From the NCBI RefSeq assembly GCF_012489685.1, contig NC_080043.1:13138223-13202222 (forward strand): a DNA stretch of 64,000 bases, read 5' to 3'. Positions 1 through 11,417 of this stretch are shown one piece after another. Position numbers and translations under genes: made by a program. How positions within the stretch are numbered: position 1 is the first letter of the stretch; each line of letters starts with the position of its first letter. Source of the stretch: Lotus japonicus. Taxonomy: Eukaryota > Streptophyta > Magnoliopsida > Fabales > Fabaceae. The notes beneath the pieces are model-generated. The model did no database searches. It was given only the letters and a program-made list of their open reading frames with translations, and was not told where the DNA came from.

Positions 1-3000
1 CCTGCAACGGTTGCAGAAAATCCTATAACCGATCAAGCATGTGGTGTGGAAAACCCTGCAAACGACCAACCAAATGATGCAGTAAATCATGTTAAGAACC
101 AAGCAGGTTCTGAAAATCCTGTAAATGACCAAGCGAATGTTGGAGAAACTCCTGTGCACAACGAAGCAGGTGGTGCTGGAAATCCTATGAGTGACCAAGC
201 ACCTGTTGCAGAAAATCTTGTAAATGACCAAGCAAGCAGTGCAGTAAATTCTGCTAAGGACCGATCAGTTGATGCAGAAAATCCTGCAAGTGGCAATGCA
301 GGCGATACAGAAGATTTTGTAAACGATAAGCCATCTACTGCAGAAAATGTTGCAAATAAAAAAGCAGGCGATGTAGAAAATCCTGTAAACAACAAAGTGG
401 ACCATGCAGAAACTCCTTTAAATGACAAAGAAAGTGCTGCAGAAAATCTTGTAGAAGATGAAGCAGATGCTGCTGAAACCCCTGTGATAAGCAGAGAAGA
501 TCGCATTCCAGAAGAAGCAAAGGAGATACTGAAATCACTGGCTGATAAATGGGAGGATGTACTTGATGCAAGTGCATTGCAGGTGATCCCTCTGAAAGGG
601 GCAATGACAAATGAGGTGTTCCAGATAAAGTGGCCAACTACAACAGGGGAAATCTCTAGAAAGGTTCTAGTTAGAATTTACGGTCAGGGTGTGGACATTT
701 TCTTTGATAGGGCTCATGAGATACGGACATTTGAATTCATGTCAAAGAATGGACAGGGACCTCGTCTATTAGAACGTTTTACCAATGGTCGTATTGAAGA
801 GTTTATCAATGCACGGGTAATAATCTTATTATGTTTTTATAGTCTCTGCTCAATTTATGAACTTGATCATGTGCTCATGTATTCCATTTTGAATTTATCA
901 GACTTTGTCAGCATCTGATCTCCGTGACCGATCTACTTCTGCTCTTATAGCAGCCAAAATGAAGGAGTTCCATGATCTAGATATGCCTGGTGAAAAGAAA
1001 ATCTACCTTTGGGATACATTGCGGTATGTGCTATGTGAAGTTTTGAACACATATCTCATCATCACCTTTAAACATAAACAATTAGAAGAATATTTTATGT
1101 GACAATATTAGACCAGTTATATGTCTCATTTGTTTAAACTTAATTCAAAAATTAATTTTGTTCAAACTTGAAGTCTTTAAGCACTTCCATATTTGAAGTG
1201 CATTGATCATTTATCAGATATTTTTATTTCAATGTTTCAGAAATTGGCTTCGTGAGGCCAAACGTTTGTCTTCCCCTAAAGAAGTTGAAGCCTTTTATTT
1301 GGACACAATAGACAAGGAAATCTCTATTTTGGAAAAGGAACTATCAGGTGCAGACCAACATATAGGATTTTGCCACAATGATTTACAATATGGTAACATA
1401 ATGCTTGATGAAGACACCCATTCCGTGACCATAATTGTGAGTTTCTCTTCATTCTAGCTACTAAAATCATGGTTTTGTAGCCAACAGCCTAACACCATGA
1501 TACAATATTGTTCTATAGGACCTGATTTGAATAATAATTAATTCCACCTCTATCATCATTTGATAATAGAGATCCTAGCAATATTAACTTCTTTTTTCAT
1601 ATGTTCTAGTTAAATAGTTTTTCCATTACTTGTAGCAACTTCCATTGTGCTATTAAATGTCCTATCAACCTGTTTCCACCTTGAATTCTAATCTACCAAA
1701 AATAAGCAAAGAATCGTACTTGTAGAGATGTTATCCAAGGGCAGTGGTTCAGGAGTGGTATGAAAGTGATTATGTTTTAAGAAAAGAAAACTTGCAACCC
1801 CTGGCCCATCCGCCCTTTGGTTTACACAGCCTTGATCCCCCCCCCCCCCCAAACAAAAAAGATAAATCTATTTGTTAATGGAAGGATAGGATTTTCACTA
1901 TTTTGAATGTAAGATTAAGGCTTTTGAGTTGTCTTATTTATAGCTAGGCCTAATGAGTGTTGTTGGTTTCTTCCTTGCTGAGAATCTCGTCTACATTTTA
2001 AGGTTAAATGAAAATTTGAAAATAAGGAACTCTTGGGACTTAAAGTGAATTTATTTGATTGATTACAGATGTGATACTTGAAAATCAGGAGATTGTGAAT
2101 TATGATGGATGCGATCACTTTTCTTCTACTATGTTTTACTTATTTATTAACTTAGCTGAAAGTTTGACAATTGATTTACTCATAATCATCTGGTTGATCT
2201 TAATTGTCTTTTTGCCACAAATTCTAGTCTCATGGGATCAATGGGTCATATCATAACCAGCAAGTATGATTCAATGCTACTTTTGTAACAGGACTATGAA
2301 TATGCAAGTTATAATCCTGTGGCATATGATATAGCAAATCACTTCTGTGAGATGGCTGCTAATTATCATACAGAAACACCTCATATTCTTGATTACAATA
2401 AATATCCTGGTATGCGACTATATGGCCTTTGAAATTATTTTTTCATTCATTCGTTTTGTGGTGTCCTGTGAGAAATGGTTTTTACTTGGGTGGTGCTGTT
2501 CACAGATGTTGAGGAGCGTCAGAGATTTGTGAAGGAATATTTAAGTTCCTCAGGTAATGGATGTTTTTATTATCTCTAGTCTCTACAATTTCAAAAGATT
2601 GTTGCATGGTTGTCATCTTTTTAATCAACATAGGTTCATCTTGTAGAGTAAAACTATCTAAAGAGGAATTGGTTGTTTTCAATATTTCATAGTTAGAACT
2701 AAGGACACAACTACTTAGTTCCAAAATGAGGCACTTACCCCAATAGAAAAAATGCATAAAAGAATAATATACAAATGTTGTATTTACCCCCTTAAATTTT
2801 TTAAAATGTCTTTTCCAATTAGTCATTGTTATTTGTTAGTTTTACTTATTAAATCTTTGCCCCCCTTTATCTATTTTTCTGGTTCTGTCCCTAACGACCA
2901 TCTAATATGGTCTCAAAGTAAATAAACAATATGGATCAATCATCTTTGTACTGTTGTATTTTATAATATAAAATCGTGCATGACCTTAAGAACTAGATTA

Positions 3001-4506
3001 TTATACTCTGTTCCTGAAATTATGGGGCTTTTGCACAGGTGAGCAACCAAGTGATAGTGAATTGGAGCACCTACTTCAAGAAGTTGAGAAGTATACACTT
3101 GCAAATCATCTATTCTGGGGCCTTTGGGGAATAATTTCGGTATCTTTTCTTTCTCACTTTGGATCTTTTAATTATTTTATGGTCACGCTTCTCGTTATTC
3201 TACGATGGATGGGGTTTGAGAGCTTGTAAAGGGAGGGGCTGCTATAGTAGAAGTGGGGTATAGGATGTTTATTCTTTATTTCCTTATCTTCTGATTATTT
3301 TATTCAGGCACAAGTGAACCAAATCGACTTTGACTACAAGGAGTATGCGAAGCAGAGGTTTCAAGAGTATTGGGCACGGAAACCTTATCTTTTAAGCTCT
3401 GATGCACCTTCTCCTTATAATGCCCCCGAGGGTACAGGTATTTGATTTGAGTTGTTTTTTGATATTACTGCTCTGTGATTAGGATCAAAATATTATCACT
3501 CACAAAAACCTAAACATTCGACTATGTTCGACAATTTTGTCTATAGTTCATAAATAAATGTCCAGACTTGAGGTATTGACGTGAAAAACTGCAGTTCGTT
3601 GATAATGATTAGGAGAGATCTCAAGCATGATTTTATTTTAGCACTAAAGGGCATAACAAATAACAAAACAATATGGTTGCAGACAGCTAATTGGTGCTAG
3701 AATAGCTGTCTGGCAGATTTATGGTATAAATTAAGCATTAAGCACAAATATGATTAGTTTAGTGTTATCTTAGATATAATTTATTTTACTTCATATAACA
3801 TGTTTTTGTTATAACTATTCATGATAACTCCTTTTTATTTTCTCTCAAGTCTTCACATCAAATACACCTCATGCTAAAAGCAACTAAACTTGTTTTTATA
3901 GTTTTATGTCGAGTTCTACTTTATTACATTGTATTGTAGAGTAGATCTTCTTTCTAGAATAGAATTTCAGATAGTTCGTGGTAAGATTGATTTGGTGGTT
4001 GAGTAATTTTGTTCATTTCTTCCCCTGTAATTCAGAAGAGAATGGTTCAATGACTTAATTTTGTGTATATTAGTCTTTTCTGCTCTTACTCGGGTATTAA
4101 ACTTACTAAGAAGAATGAATATAGTAAATATCGCCATAATTATCTTCCGGGATTTTGATTATGACATTATTAAGTGCTTTGGAGTTTAGACTAATAGGTT
4201 TTTGATTTTACATTTAGGGATTATGGTGACTATTTATCACCGACAGTCCTTATATTTTTTATCACCAATTTTTTGACACCAAACCCCTGAACCAAGCATA
4301 CCAATGGAGTATCATTGTGTATCTTTTGACTCATATATCCGCATGTTATTTTGATTCAATGCACATCATTATTAGTAAGTATGGCTAGTCTGACCTAATT
4401 TTTTGCAGGAGAACTTGCATCCACATTGCCTTCGAAAAAGAACTCTGGTATCTTCAGGAAAATGAAGAGGGTTTTGGGTCTCGGCTTGTTCAGGTCGAAA
4501 AACTAA
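1..4506 (+). CDS. Choline kinase (choline/ethanolamine kinase family), 5' end outside the window
   Basis: Choline kinase phosphorylates choline with ATP, the first step of the CDP-choline route to phosphatidylcholine in the cytosol. Exons by splice sites: 1-816, 902-1023, 1241-1436, 2292-2409, 2506-2553, 3039-3139, 3308-3437, 4409-4506. They join in one frame to 542 visible residues and a TAA. The Brenner-type motif HNDLQYGN starts near visible residue 358. The metal-binding DYEY motif opens the fourth exon (D379). [17 protein letters not shown] and [13 protein letters not shown] are typical of plant choline kinases. The kinase part starts near residue 163. Before it lie 14 repeats of about 11 residues, open back to base 1 with no ATG, so the start codon is upstream. 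The C-terminus is basic. Family assignment is firm. The long repeat extension is unusual, because most plant choline kinases I know of have short N-termini. Confidence 0.93.
19..477 (+). repeat. 33-bp coding minisatellite: 14 units of an 11-residue repeat in the choline kinase N-terminus
   Basis: Fourteen consecutive units, all 33 bp except one of 30 bp (85-114), encode variants of NPVNDQAxxAE. Examples are [11 protein letters not shown] (19-51), [11 protein letters not shown] (115-147), [11 protein letters not shown] (214-246), [11 protein letters not shown] (379-411) and [11 protein letters not shown] (445-477). A partial further unit follows (TPVISRED), and the pattern reaches back to the window edge. 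Units keep Asn/Thr at position 1, often Pro at 2, Asp/Asn at 4-5 and Ala-Glu at 10-11. The array is acidic, has no Cys or Trp, and is probably disordered or only weakly helical. All units stay in frame and none contains a stop. Confidence 0.95.
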
Positions 4507-5058
4507 AGTAACCTACCAAGGTTCCTGCAGAGACTTTTTTTTTTTCATTTTTTTTTTACTTTGTCCATGTGTAAAAATATCAAAGTGAGAAAAAAAATCA
4601 AGAAACGCGAGTAATGTACTAAACTAGTATTGTATTTTGGCAATATATGTTATTCGGGCCTAGAGAAATTTACCTAAGGAAGCAATTGAAACAACACCAT
4701 TTTGACTAACTTACAGTCATGATGTTGTTTTCAAGTCATTTAGGTTGCAATAACAATTTGAAATTCCATGTATGGATTACTGAAATATGATGTTTGATCA
4801 ATTGGTCGAATTGGATGAAGTAATGCTGATTTCATTAGGATCTATAGTTCGATGCACAGAGAAAATTGACTTCTAATAAGAAATTTAAGTCATGTATTTT
4901 CTTGTTAGTGACTTAGTGTGGAAAGTTGTCGAAGTCTCGAACTCTTGGAAAGTGGTTCTTAAGTTGGGAAAGAACTTCTCAAGTTGAAAAATGTGGTTGA
5001 ATAACTATTCAATTGGAGATGTCAATTCAAATCAAGAAAATTGTAGTGTAAGGCTCCT
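4507..5058. other. 3' flank of the choline kinase gene
   Basis: AT-rich sequence with two poly-T runs soon after the stop codon, probably the 3' UTR and downstream flank. I see no gene, tRNA or clear transposon terminus here. Confidence 0.6.
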
Positions 5059-5640
5059 TCAATTTTCCAACCAATGAAGATCTCTGTTATAGATCTTAAT
5101 TGGATGGATCTTCTTCACACTAGAAGAAGATTGCTCACTCGACTCCAATGATGAAGACTCACGAGCATTTTTAACATCTTGATCATTTCTCTTATCTGAA
5201 GGGTGTTTATTCTTAGTCATTAGAGTTTTGACTTCTTCATTCTCCATCCCTTGATCTTCGACTTCTTTTTGTTGAGCTTGAGGCAGAGTAAGCAAGCTAT
5301 CAATGGCCAAACATGACGGAAGTGTTAGAGAAAGAAGTCGAAAGAGTCTAATGTTAAGATTTCAACTAAAAAGACATACATCAATTTGAGCATCTTCTTT
5401 TATTGAAGATTTCGACTAAAAAGTTATACCTCATGTCATTATGGGCGAACCCCTTTTCTACATTGAAGAAATGCGCCATCTTTTTAATATAATCTTCGAA
5501 ATGGAATTTAATCAAGTTGTAATATTTCAACCACCAAGCTTCAAAATTTGGAGTCGAATAGAAGGAGGGTCGGAACTCGGAAGCAATAGGACTTAGTTCA
5601 CCATTTTTCTTCTTGAAGTGGGATTTTTTTCCCCTAAGTC
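5059..5640 (-). pseudogene. Broken coding remnant, possibly retrotransposon gag or plant-mobile-domain-like
   Basis: Two minus-strand stretches read like protein. At about 5620-5420 the translation includes FRPSFYSTPNFEAWWLKYY and an acidic/basic helical segment. At 5310-5059 a Lys/Glu/Ser-rich hydrophilic open frame follows. They are not in one continuous frame and I see no splice sites that join them well. The first stretch resembles domains from legume retroelement-associated proteins, but I cannot name the family with certainty. Best read as a degraded mobile-element gene. Confidence 0.4.
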
Positions 5641-5744
5641 ATTGACACTTCTTGCCTCATTGACACATATTGAATTTTGGTTAATTTATCATTGTACTAC
5701 AGTTTGTAACCTACGCTACAAATAGTAGGCTTATGGTTCGACCC

Positions 5745-6695
5745 GTGTGACAAACAAGCAAATGAGATATCTAGAGATATCTCTTAGTCTCTTACGAGAT
5801 TACGATATCACGTACAAAAAATGAGATTAGCGGGGGTAATAATTGTTTTTTCAAATCTCGAAATATCTCTTAATCTCGTGTAATATCACGAGATTACAAA
5901 GATTAGCTTATTTTGTTAAAAATGTCAAAAAAAATTGTATAAGGCTATTTCAGTCATTTAACCCACAAATTTTAGGGTTTCTACTCATCTTAGTCGTTCT
6001 TGCCACTCAACTCTTTCGTTCCTTCCACTTCTTCTCTCATCTCTGCGTGCGCAACCTTCACTCATCCTCTCGCGCGACCACCAACACAACTTCCTCCTCC
6101 TCCGTCGTGGCTTCCTCATCCTTTTGATGAAATCCAATCTGATGATGAATGGATAACTAAAGAGGTAGATGTAGAGTAGAATGATATTGATGGTCATGAT
6201 GATATTGTGGATATCATTGAATTAGTTCAAGAAAACATTGAGAATTTAGTTCTTGATCCTAATGTTGGAGGGTGTAAGCCAATCTCATCTGAGGAAGAAC
6301 TTGATGGTGATGATGGAGATGATGATTCTAGTTGTTATAAATTCGACGGTGTTGTAGGATTTTAAATTTGGATGACTAGTGACTTATTTGTTCTTGTTTT
6401 AAGTTTATCCTAAATTGTATTGATGTTTTGTTAACTTGTTATGATTTATGTACCTTAGATTTGGATATTTGGTAATTTTATGCATGATTTTAATTGTCAT
6501 TGTTGGATAATTTGGATAATTTTTAGTACTATTAGTGTGACTTAATCATTATTATAGTTTTAAAGATATTATTATTGGACGAGGTAATCTCTTACGAGAT
6601 TACGTTATAATCTCTTACGAGATTACGTTATAATCTCTTACGAGATTACGTTACGAGATTACCTTCCCTCCACGAGATTAGGTAATCTCTAGAGA
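5745..6695. mobile_element. Putative non-autonomous DNA transposon with palindromic subterminal repeats
   Basis: Both ends carry related inverted motifs. The left end (5765-5805) has ctagagatatctc followed by tctcttacgagattacg. The right end (6585-6695) has three tandem 23-bp copies of taatctcttacgagattacg plus tta, then a gagattac remnant and taatctctagagatt. Inside, 6120-6364 on the plus strand has an acidic, Asp/Glu-rich reading frame with one early stop, possibly the tail of a transposase. I could not fix the exact ends or a target-site duplication, so the superfamily is undecided. Confidence 0.45.
6585..6653. repeat. Three tandem 23-bp near-palindromic repeats
   Basis: Units at 6585-6607, 6608-6630 and 6631-6653 are identical. 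Each contains the near-perfect palindrome gtaatctcttacgagattac. A related single copy lies at 5788-5804. Confidence 0.95.
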
Positions 6696-7067
6696 TTGAC
6701 AACATGAGTATGTGAGTGAGCCACAATTTACATTAATGCAATTTGTTTCTTTTACTTTGCTTTTCTTTCTAATCTTTTTTCATCTATTTCTACTTAATTT
6801 CCTCAAAATCTTCAAATTCAAACGAATTTGTATAAAGTGCTCATATTGTTCAAATTCGACACTTCAACTTTTTCATAAAGAACCCAAAGAGGATTTCCAA
6901 TCAACAACAACCCCTTGGTCCTTGATTCATTTGTTTAACAAAAAATTAGAGTAACTGAATGTTTTCACTTCATTGAAGAAACAAGGCATGAGATATTGAT
7001 AGAAGACCAATTTAGACTATAAGGCCTATTTAGATATGATTGTTTAGTATATGAATTTCTTCATTTT

Positions 7068-7406
7068 TTTGAAAGTGGATATATTATAGAGAAATCTAGG
7101 AGACATAGAGGTCATTAAATCAGTTTGAACCAAAGAGAAAACTTCTTGCGGTACTTCTGTAATCCAAACCATATTGGGGAAATGTGAAGAATTCTTGGCC
7201 AAATAATCAGCTACAGAATTGCGAAACCTATGAACAAAAGACAACTAAACAAATTGAAAAGAGGAAACCAAATCTCTACAATCTTACAAAAAATAGAAAA
7301 TAAATAAGAAGAACTCCGCTTCGTCTTACGCCAAGTCTTGTAAAGTTGCCGACAATCCGTCTTTAGACAAACTTCTCGAAATAAAGATCTATCGCCATTG
7401 AAAGAG
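7068..7406 (-). pseudogene. 5'-truncated LINE fragment carrying the end of an RNase H-like domain
   Basis: Minus-strand frames 7414-7211 and 7244-7044 together give the end of a plant RVT_3-type RNase H. Residues include CLKTDCRQLYKTWR, then VADYLAKNSSHFP and WITEVPQEV. The two halves are in different frames, so a frameshift separates them near 7230. The 3' end on this strand is ctttc followed by a run of A. An 11-bp direct repeat, ttcttcatttt, flanks the fragment at 7057-7067 and 7407-7417, as expected for a target-site duplication from a 5'-truncated LINE. Confidence 0.75.
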
Positions 7407-7417
7407 TTCTTCATTTT

Positions 7418-7955
7418 ACTATGTTATTTCTTTTAGTTCCATTTTAGAATATTCTGTTTGTTAGGATGTGACCACATATAGGGTCATCTTTAATTCTAGA
7501 AGAAAATATTAGTATATCTCCTCCATTATTTTTTGGTACATATATATATCTCCTCCATTATGAATTAACAAGAAAATTAAAACATTTTATCATTCTTCTT
7601 TATTTTCTTAGCTATAGCTTTCAGGATTCTTAATGTTCTTCCTTGATAGGAATTAGCTTATGATTTCATTATGTGAACTTCAAGTAACATTTTCTTGCCC
7701 CTTCACGTTCTTCATGTAATAACAACAAACCCTTTGGGTTACAACTTACAACCATGTTCTATCATATTTATCAAATATTCCTTCAGATTAAAGCTTTCCC
7801 GTTACCATTTCAGGACCATGCTAGATGCTAGCTAGACACTTTTCCTGGTTGCGAAATTCCTTATGCTCTGCAGTAAGTTCATTAGTCTGAAATTGATCAT
7901 TACTTTGAAACCAAAATCAGATTAATAAACTTCTCAATTGATCATTACTCTAAAA
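7418..7955. other. Intergenic DNA
   Basis: AT-rich sequence with a short duplicated phrase, atatctcctccatta, at about 7515 and 7545. No gene or transposon terminus is recognised. Confidence 0.5.
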
Positions 7956-8369
7956 TCAACCAACAATTGTGTACTGAAGGACCACGGAGAAAAGAATCTT
8001 CCAGTAATTGTGGAGGAATATTGAACCCACATGCATATATTTGAGATAAGAAGGGTGATAAGCTAGGATTCTAGTGTAGATATGGTGATGAGGCAGATCA
8101 TCAACCATCTCTTTTTCTCGTAAAGATTCCTTCAATCCAGTGTCATTTTCAAACCAATGATCGCAGCTAACCCCATTACCACAAGTTTTTGGCCTGAATC
8201 CATTGAGCATGACTGATCCACCTTTACAATGAGAGTAGGCTTGATAAAGATTTAATATTCCTCCACAATTGTCACAGCATCTTAAAGATTTACAGCAACT
8301 GTGAACGTATGTACTGTCAATACATTTAGTACTTGGGAATTTTGAAAGGTTTGGCATCGGTTTGGGCAT
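7956..8369 (-). CDS. Cys-rich open frame of unknown family, possibly a gene remnant
   Basis: The frame encodes 137 residues with eight Cys in its first half, in patterns such as CCKSLRCCDNCGG and TCGNGVSCDHW. A less convincing C-terminal part follows. Codon use is coding-like up to about residue 90. I do not recognise the family. The frame begins 13 bp from the border of the MITE at 8385-10470, so any upstream exon or promoter would now be displaced by about 2 kb. No signal peptide is obvious. It could be a disrupted gene, one exon of a larger gene, or a chance frame. Confidence 0.3.
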   Translation of the reverse strand: MPKPMPNLSKFPSTKCIDSTYVHSCCKSLRCCDNCGGILNLYQAYSHCKGGSVMLNGFRPKTCGNGVSCDHWFENDTGLKESLREKEMVDDLPHHHIYTRILAYHPSYLKYMHVGSIFLHNYWKILFSVVLQYTIVG

Positions 8370-8384
8370 CTTTGAAAGATATTA

Positions 8385-10470
8385 GAACATCTCCCATGAG
8401 GTTCTTAGTTCTTATTTTTTAGTTAAGAACTAAGAATTGAGTTCTTAACCATTGGAGGTGCTGACATGGAGTTCTTAGTTCTTAAAAAGCTTAATTGCAC
8501 TTTTGGTCCCCCAACTTTGGCCTTCCTGTGAAAATCGTCCTCAAACTTTAAAATTAGCAAAAACCATCCCTGAAGTTTACACCTGGTCGCAAAATTGGTT
8601 TTTCATTACACTTCCGTGAGAAACTAACAGAATATTCTGTTAAAAATGAATTAAAAAATAAAGAAAAAAAATTGAGAAAAAAAAATTAAAAAATAGTGGA
8701 AGCTCTTCAGATCTTCATCTTCCTAGTAAACAAGAGGGAGTGGAAGATTAGGGTTCATCACAGCTTCTCCTCTCCCCATCTCCACTGCTGATCTTCTTCT
8801 GCCTCTCCTCTCTGTCCCTCAATCGCGTTCATCTTCTTCTTCTCTTCTATTCTCCGTTCCTCTTCTCCTCACCCATTCCTCTTCTCTTCTCGCGTTCATC
8901 TTCCTCCCACATCTTCTTCTTTATCTTCCAAAACCCAGCAACCCCAAATCGCGAAAAGAACCCAGATTCATCGCCAATGGCGGTGCCTTTATTGCGATCG
9001 GTTGCAGGTGATGGTGGGGTCAGGGTTCTTTAGAAACCTGATCTTCAGAAACGCGAGAGAGAGAAGTCGACGGAGATAGAGAGAGAGAGAGGGACGACGA
9101 CGGAGATAGAGAGAGAGGGACGACGGATTCGGCTGGAACACGCGGCGACGTTCGAGGAGGTGGGGCGATGGAGACTCGGTGAGGACGATGCCATGGAGCG
9201 CTGGGGCGACCCTTGCGGCGACAATGGAGCTGGCTACGGCGATGGGGAGAGGGAAACAATGAAGACTTCATAACCAAGGTGACCGAGAAATTGTTATGAC
9301 AGTTGGGGTGTTTTCTTTCATCTTCTTCTCTGATTGGTGTGATAGGGAAAATTGGGGGTTTTTAAGATGTGGCTTAATAGCATGGTGGTTTGGATTCTGT
9401 GTGGTGTGTGATGTTGGGGTTTTTGTTCTTCCTTTCATCTTTTCCTTCTGGTTGTGGTGATTGGGGAATGGCTATGGCGATTGACAGGGAGAAGAGGTGG
9501 TGTCTTCAGGTTGGAATTGTTTCAATGGTGAAGTGGGAGGTTCTGTTTTGAGCGTTGAAATTGGAGGTTATGGTTTGGTGTGGTTGAGGAAATGGTTATT
9601 TGGAGATGGATTCATGAGGTGAAGAATAGTGGTTAGTCATGGCTATGGAAAGAAGGATCAAATGGTGTTGGTGATGGAAGATGAAGAGAAGTTTGGTTTG
9701 TGTTATTTGGTTCTTGTTGAGGAAGAAGGACATGATGAAAGTTTAACCAAGCTTTGTAAGAGTAAGGACCAGAAATTACAAAGGGATAAAAAGCCTCTTC
9801 AACATGATTGTGCTTGTTCATTTCATACATCTTCATGTAAATTGCATTGAATCTTGTTAAACAAAATTATTTTGATTTAGAGCATGTGGTTTCAAAAAAA
9901 AAACGTTGAGATAATTTTTATTTGTGGGATTTTCTGGGTTTTGAATGAAGATGATGAATATTGTTGAAGATGATGAAAACTCTATGAATTTTCTGGGTTT
10001 TTAATTTTTTTTACCCAGAAAACGTTAGTTTCTCACGGAAGTGTAACGGAAAACCAATTTTGCAACCGGGTGTAAACTTCAGGGATGGTTTTTGCTAATT
10101 TTGAAGTTTGGGGACGATTTTCGCAAGAAGGCTAAAGTTGGGGGACCAAAAGTGCAATTAAGCCTTCTTAAAAATAAGAACTCAGTTCTTATATAAGGAG
10201 TTTTACTTTTTTAGTTCTTAGCATAAAAATTATTTTTTTTCTCTCATCCAAATTACTTTAGTACTTTATGAGTTTTGTTTTATTACTTTATGAAAATAAA
10301 AAGTATAAATAATGTGGTTGGTGAGACCAAATGAATAGGGATAAGAGCTAAGAACTAAGAACTCATGTTGGAGCAAAATTGCTTGAGAGTTGCTTAAACA
10401 CATGTGGCAATACGGGCCCACATGAATAGTGCTAAGAACTAAGAAATAAGAACTAGCATTGGAGATGCTC
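8385..10470. mobile_element. PIF/Harbinger-type (Tourist-like) MITE split by a MULE insertion
   Basis: The left end reads gaacatctcccatg and the right end cattggagatgctc, an imperfect terminal inverted repeat. The 3-bp sequence TTA flanks both sides (8382-8384 and 10471-10473), as in PIF/Harbinger elements. Many copies of the internal word agttcttagttctta lie on both arms. With the nested MULE (8488-10164) and one 9-bp duplication removed, the MITE is about 400 bp. The same terminus family recurs at 12004-12522. Confidence 0.85.
8488..10164. mobile_element. MULE-type transposon (non-autonomous, possible Pack-MULE) nested in a MITE
   Basis: Inverted termini of roughly 150 bp start agcttaattgcacttttggt at the left and end with the matching complement ...caattaagcc. 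The 9-bp direct repeat ttcttaaaa flanks the element perfectly (8479-8487 and 10165-10173), the hallmark of Mutator-like insertion. No transposase is visible. The interior is more GC-rich than its surroundings. It has a CT-rich, 5'UTR-like stretch (8750-8960) leading to an ATG in good context at 8977, followed by a short frame. This suggests a captured gene start, but I cannot name a donor gene. Confidence 0.88.
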
Positions 10471-10494
10471 TTAGGAAACAAACATGGTTCCACA

Positions 10495-11409
10495 TAGGGG
10501 TGTTCGCGGATTGGATTGGATCGGTTTTCAGAGGAAAAATCATCCGATCCGATCTCATCGGTTTTATGATTTTATCATCCAATGAATTTTTTACTAAATT
10601 CAAATTCTAACCAATCCGATCTAATCTATAGCGGATTGGATTGTTCGATTTTGTTTTATTTTTTTATACTTTGAAATTGTGGCGTATAAATCTTTAAAAT
10701 ATATAATATATAATAAATATAACGATACATAATTTATGAAATCAATATAGCACTCATAAATTATAACATAGTCAATATATTTATAAATTATGATCATAAT
10801 TGTTTACTTCAATTTGATGCATATATATAGGCCCCGTTTGGAAGAGCTTATCTGATAGCATAAGTTCTTATGCCAGTGTTTGGGAGAGCTTATGCAAACA
10901 GCTTATGACCTACCATAAGCTGTTTTGAGCTTATTTTCATAAGCTATTCAGGATAGCTTATGAAAAAGAGCTTATGTTTATATATAGCTTATTTTCAATT
11001 TATTTCAATAAAAAATTTAAAATAGCTTATGTATAAGTGCTTATGTCATACGCGTTTAATTAAGCTGTGTTTCCAAACGGGGTCATAGTTTAACTAATTA
11101 CTTGAAGCTTTTTTTATTCAAACATAATTTTATCAATAAGCATGTCTCATATAATACATATATAAATAATAAATATGTATTATGTAAGTGTAAATAGTAT
11201 GATATATGTATAACTAAAAGTATATATATTTGTGAATGTTCGGTTTGAATTGGTTAGATTTTGAAAATCAAATCCGAAATCCGATCCGATCCAATAAATA
11301 ATTTTAATTTTTTCAATTTTCAATCCGTTCGGTTTTTTGTTTGATTGAATTTTGCTTTTTTTAAATCGTTTTTTCGGTTTGGTTTGAATTGGTTCGGTTA
11401 TGAACACCC
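10495..11409. mobile_element. hAT-like non-autonomous element
   Basis: The left end taggggtgttcgcggattgg and the right end ggttcggttatgaacaccc are inverted relatives. Both arms are rich in gatcc/ggttcggttt words typical of small plant hAT derivatives. Flanks gttccaca (left) and actccaca (right) match at 6 of 8 bases, so an 8-bp target duplication is plausible but not clean. A second element is nested inside at 10830-11082. No transposase is seen. Confidence 0.6.
10830..11082. mobile_element. Small MITE with GGCCCCGTTTGG termini
   Basis: The ends ggccccgtttggaa and ttccaaacgggg form a near-perfect inverted repeat. The interior is dominated by repeats of agcttat and its complement. No clear target duplication was found. 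It lies inside the hAT-like element at 10495-11409, so it inserted later. Confidence 0.75.
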
Positions 11410-11417
11410 ACTCCACA

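Noticed and set aside
87..506. 139-residue open frame on the minus strand opposite the choline kinase repeat
   Set aside because: It is the mirror of a 33-bp repeat whose units lack stops in that frame. The plus strand is clearly coding.
1839..1850. Poly-C run in a choline kinase intron, and the G run at 62554
   Set aside because: Simple homopolymers, with no structure around them.
9020..9277. Arg/Ser-rich minus-strand frame inside the MULE
   Set aside because: Produced by a (GA)n-rich stretch, and no domain is present.
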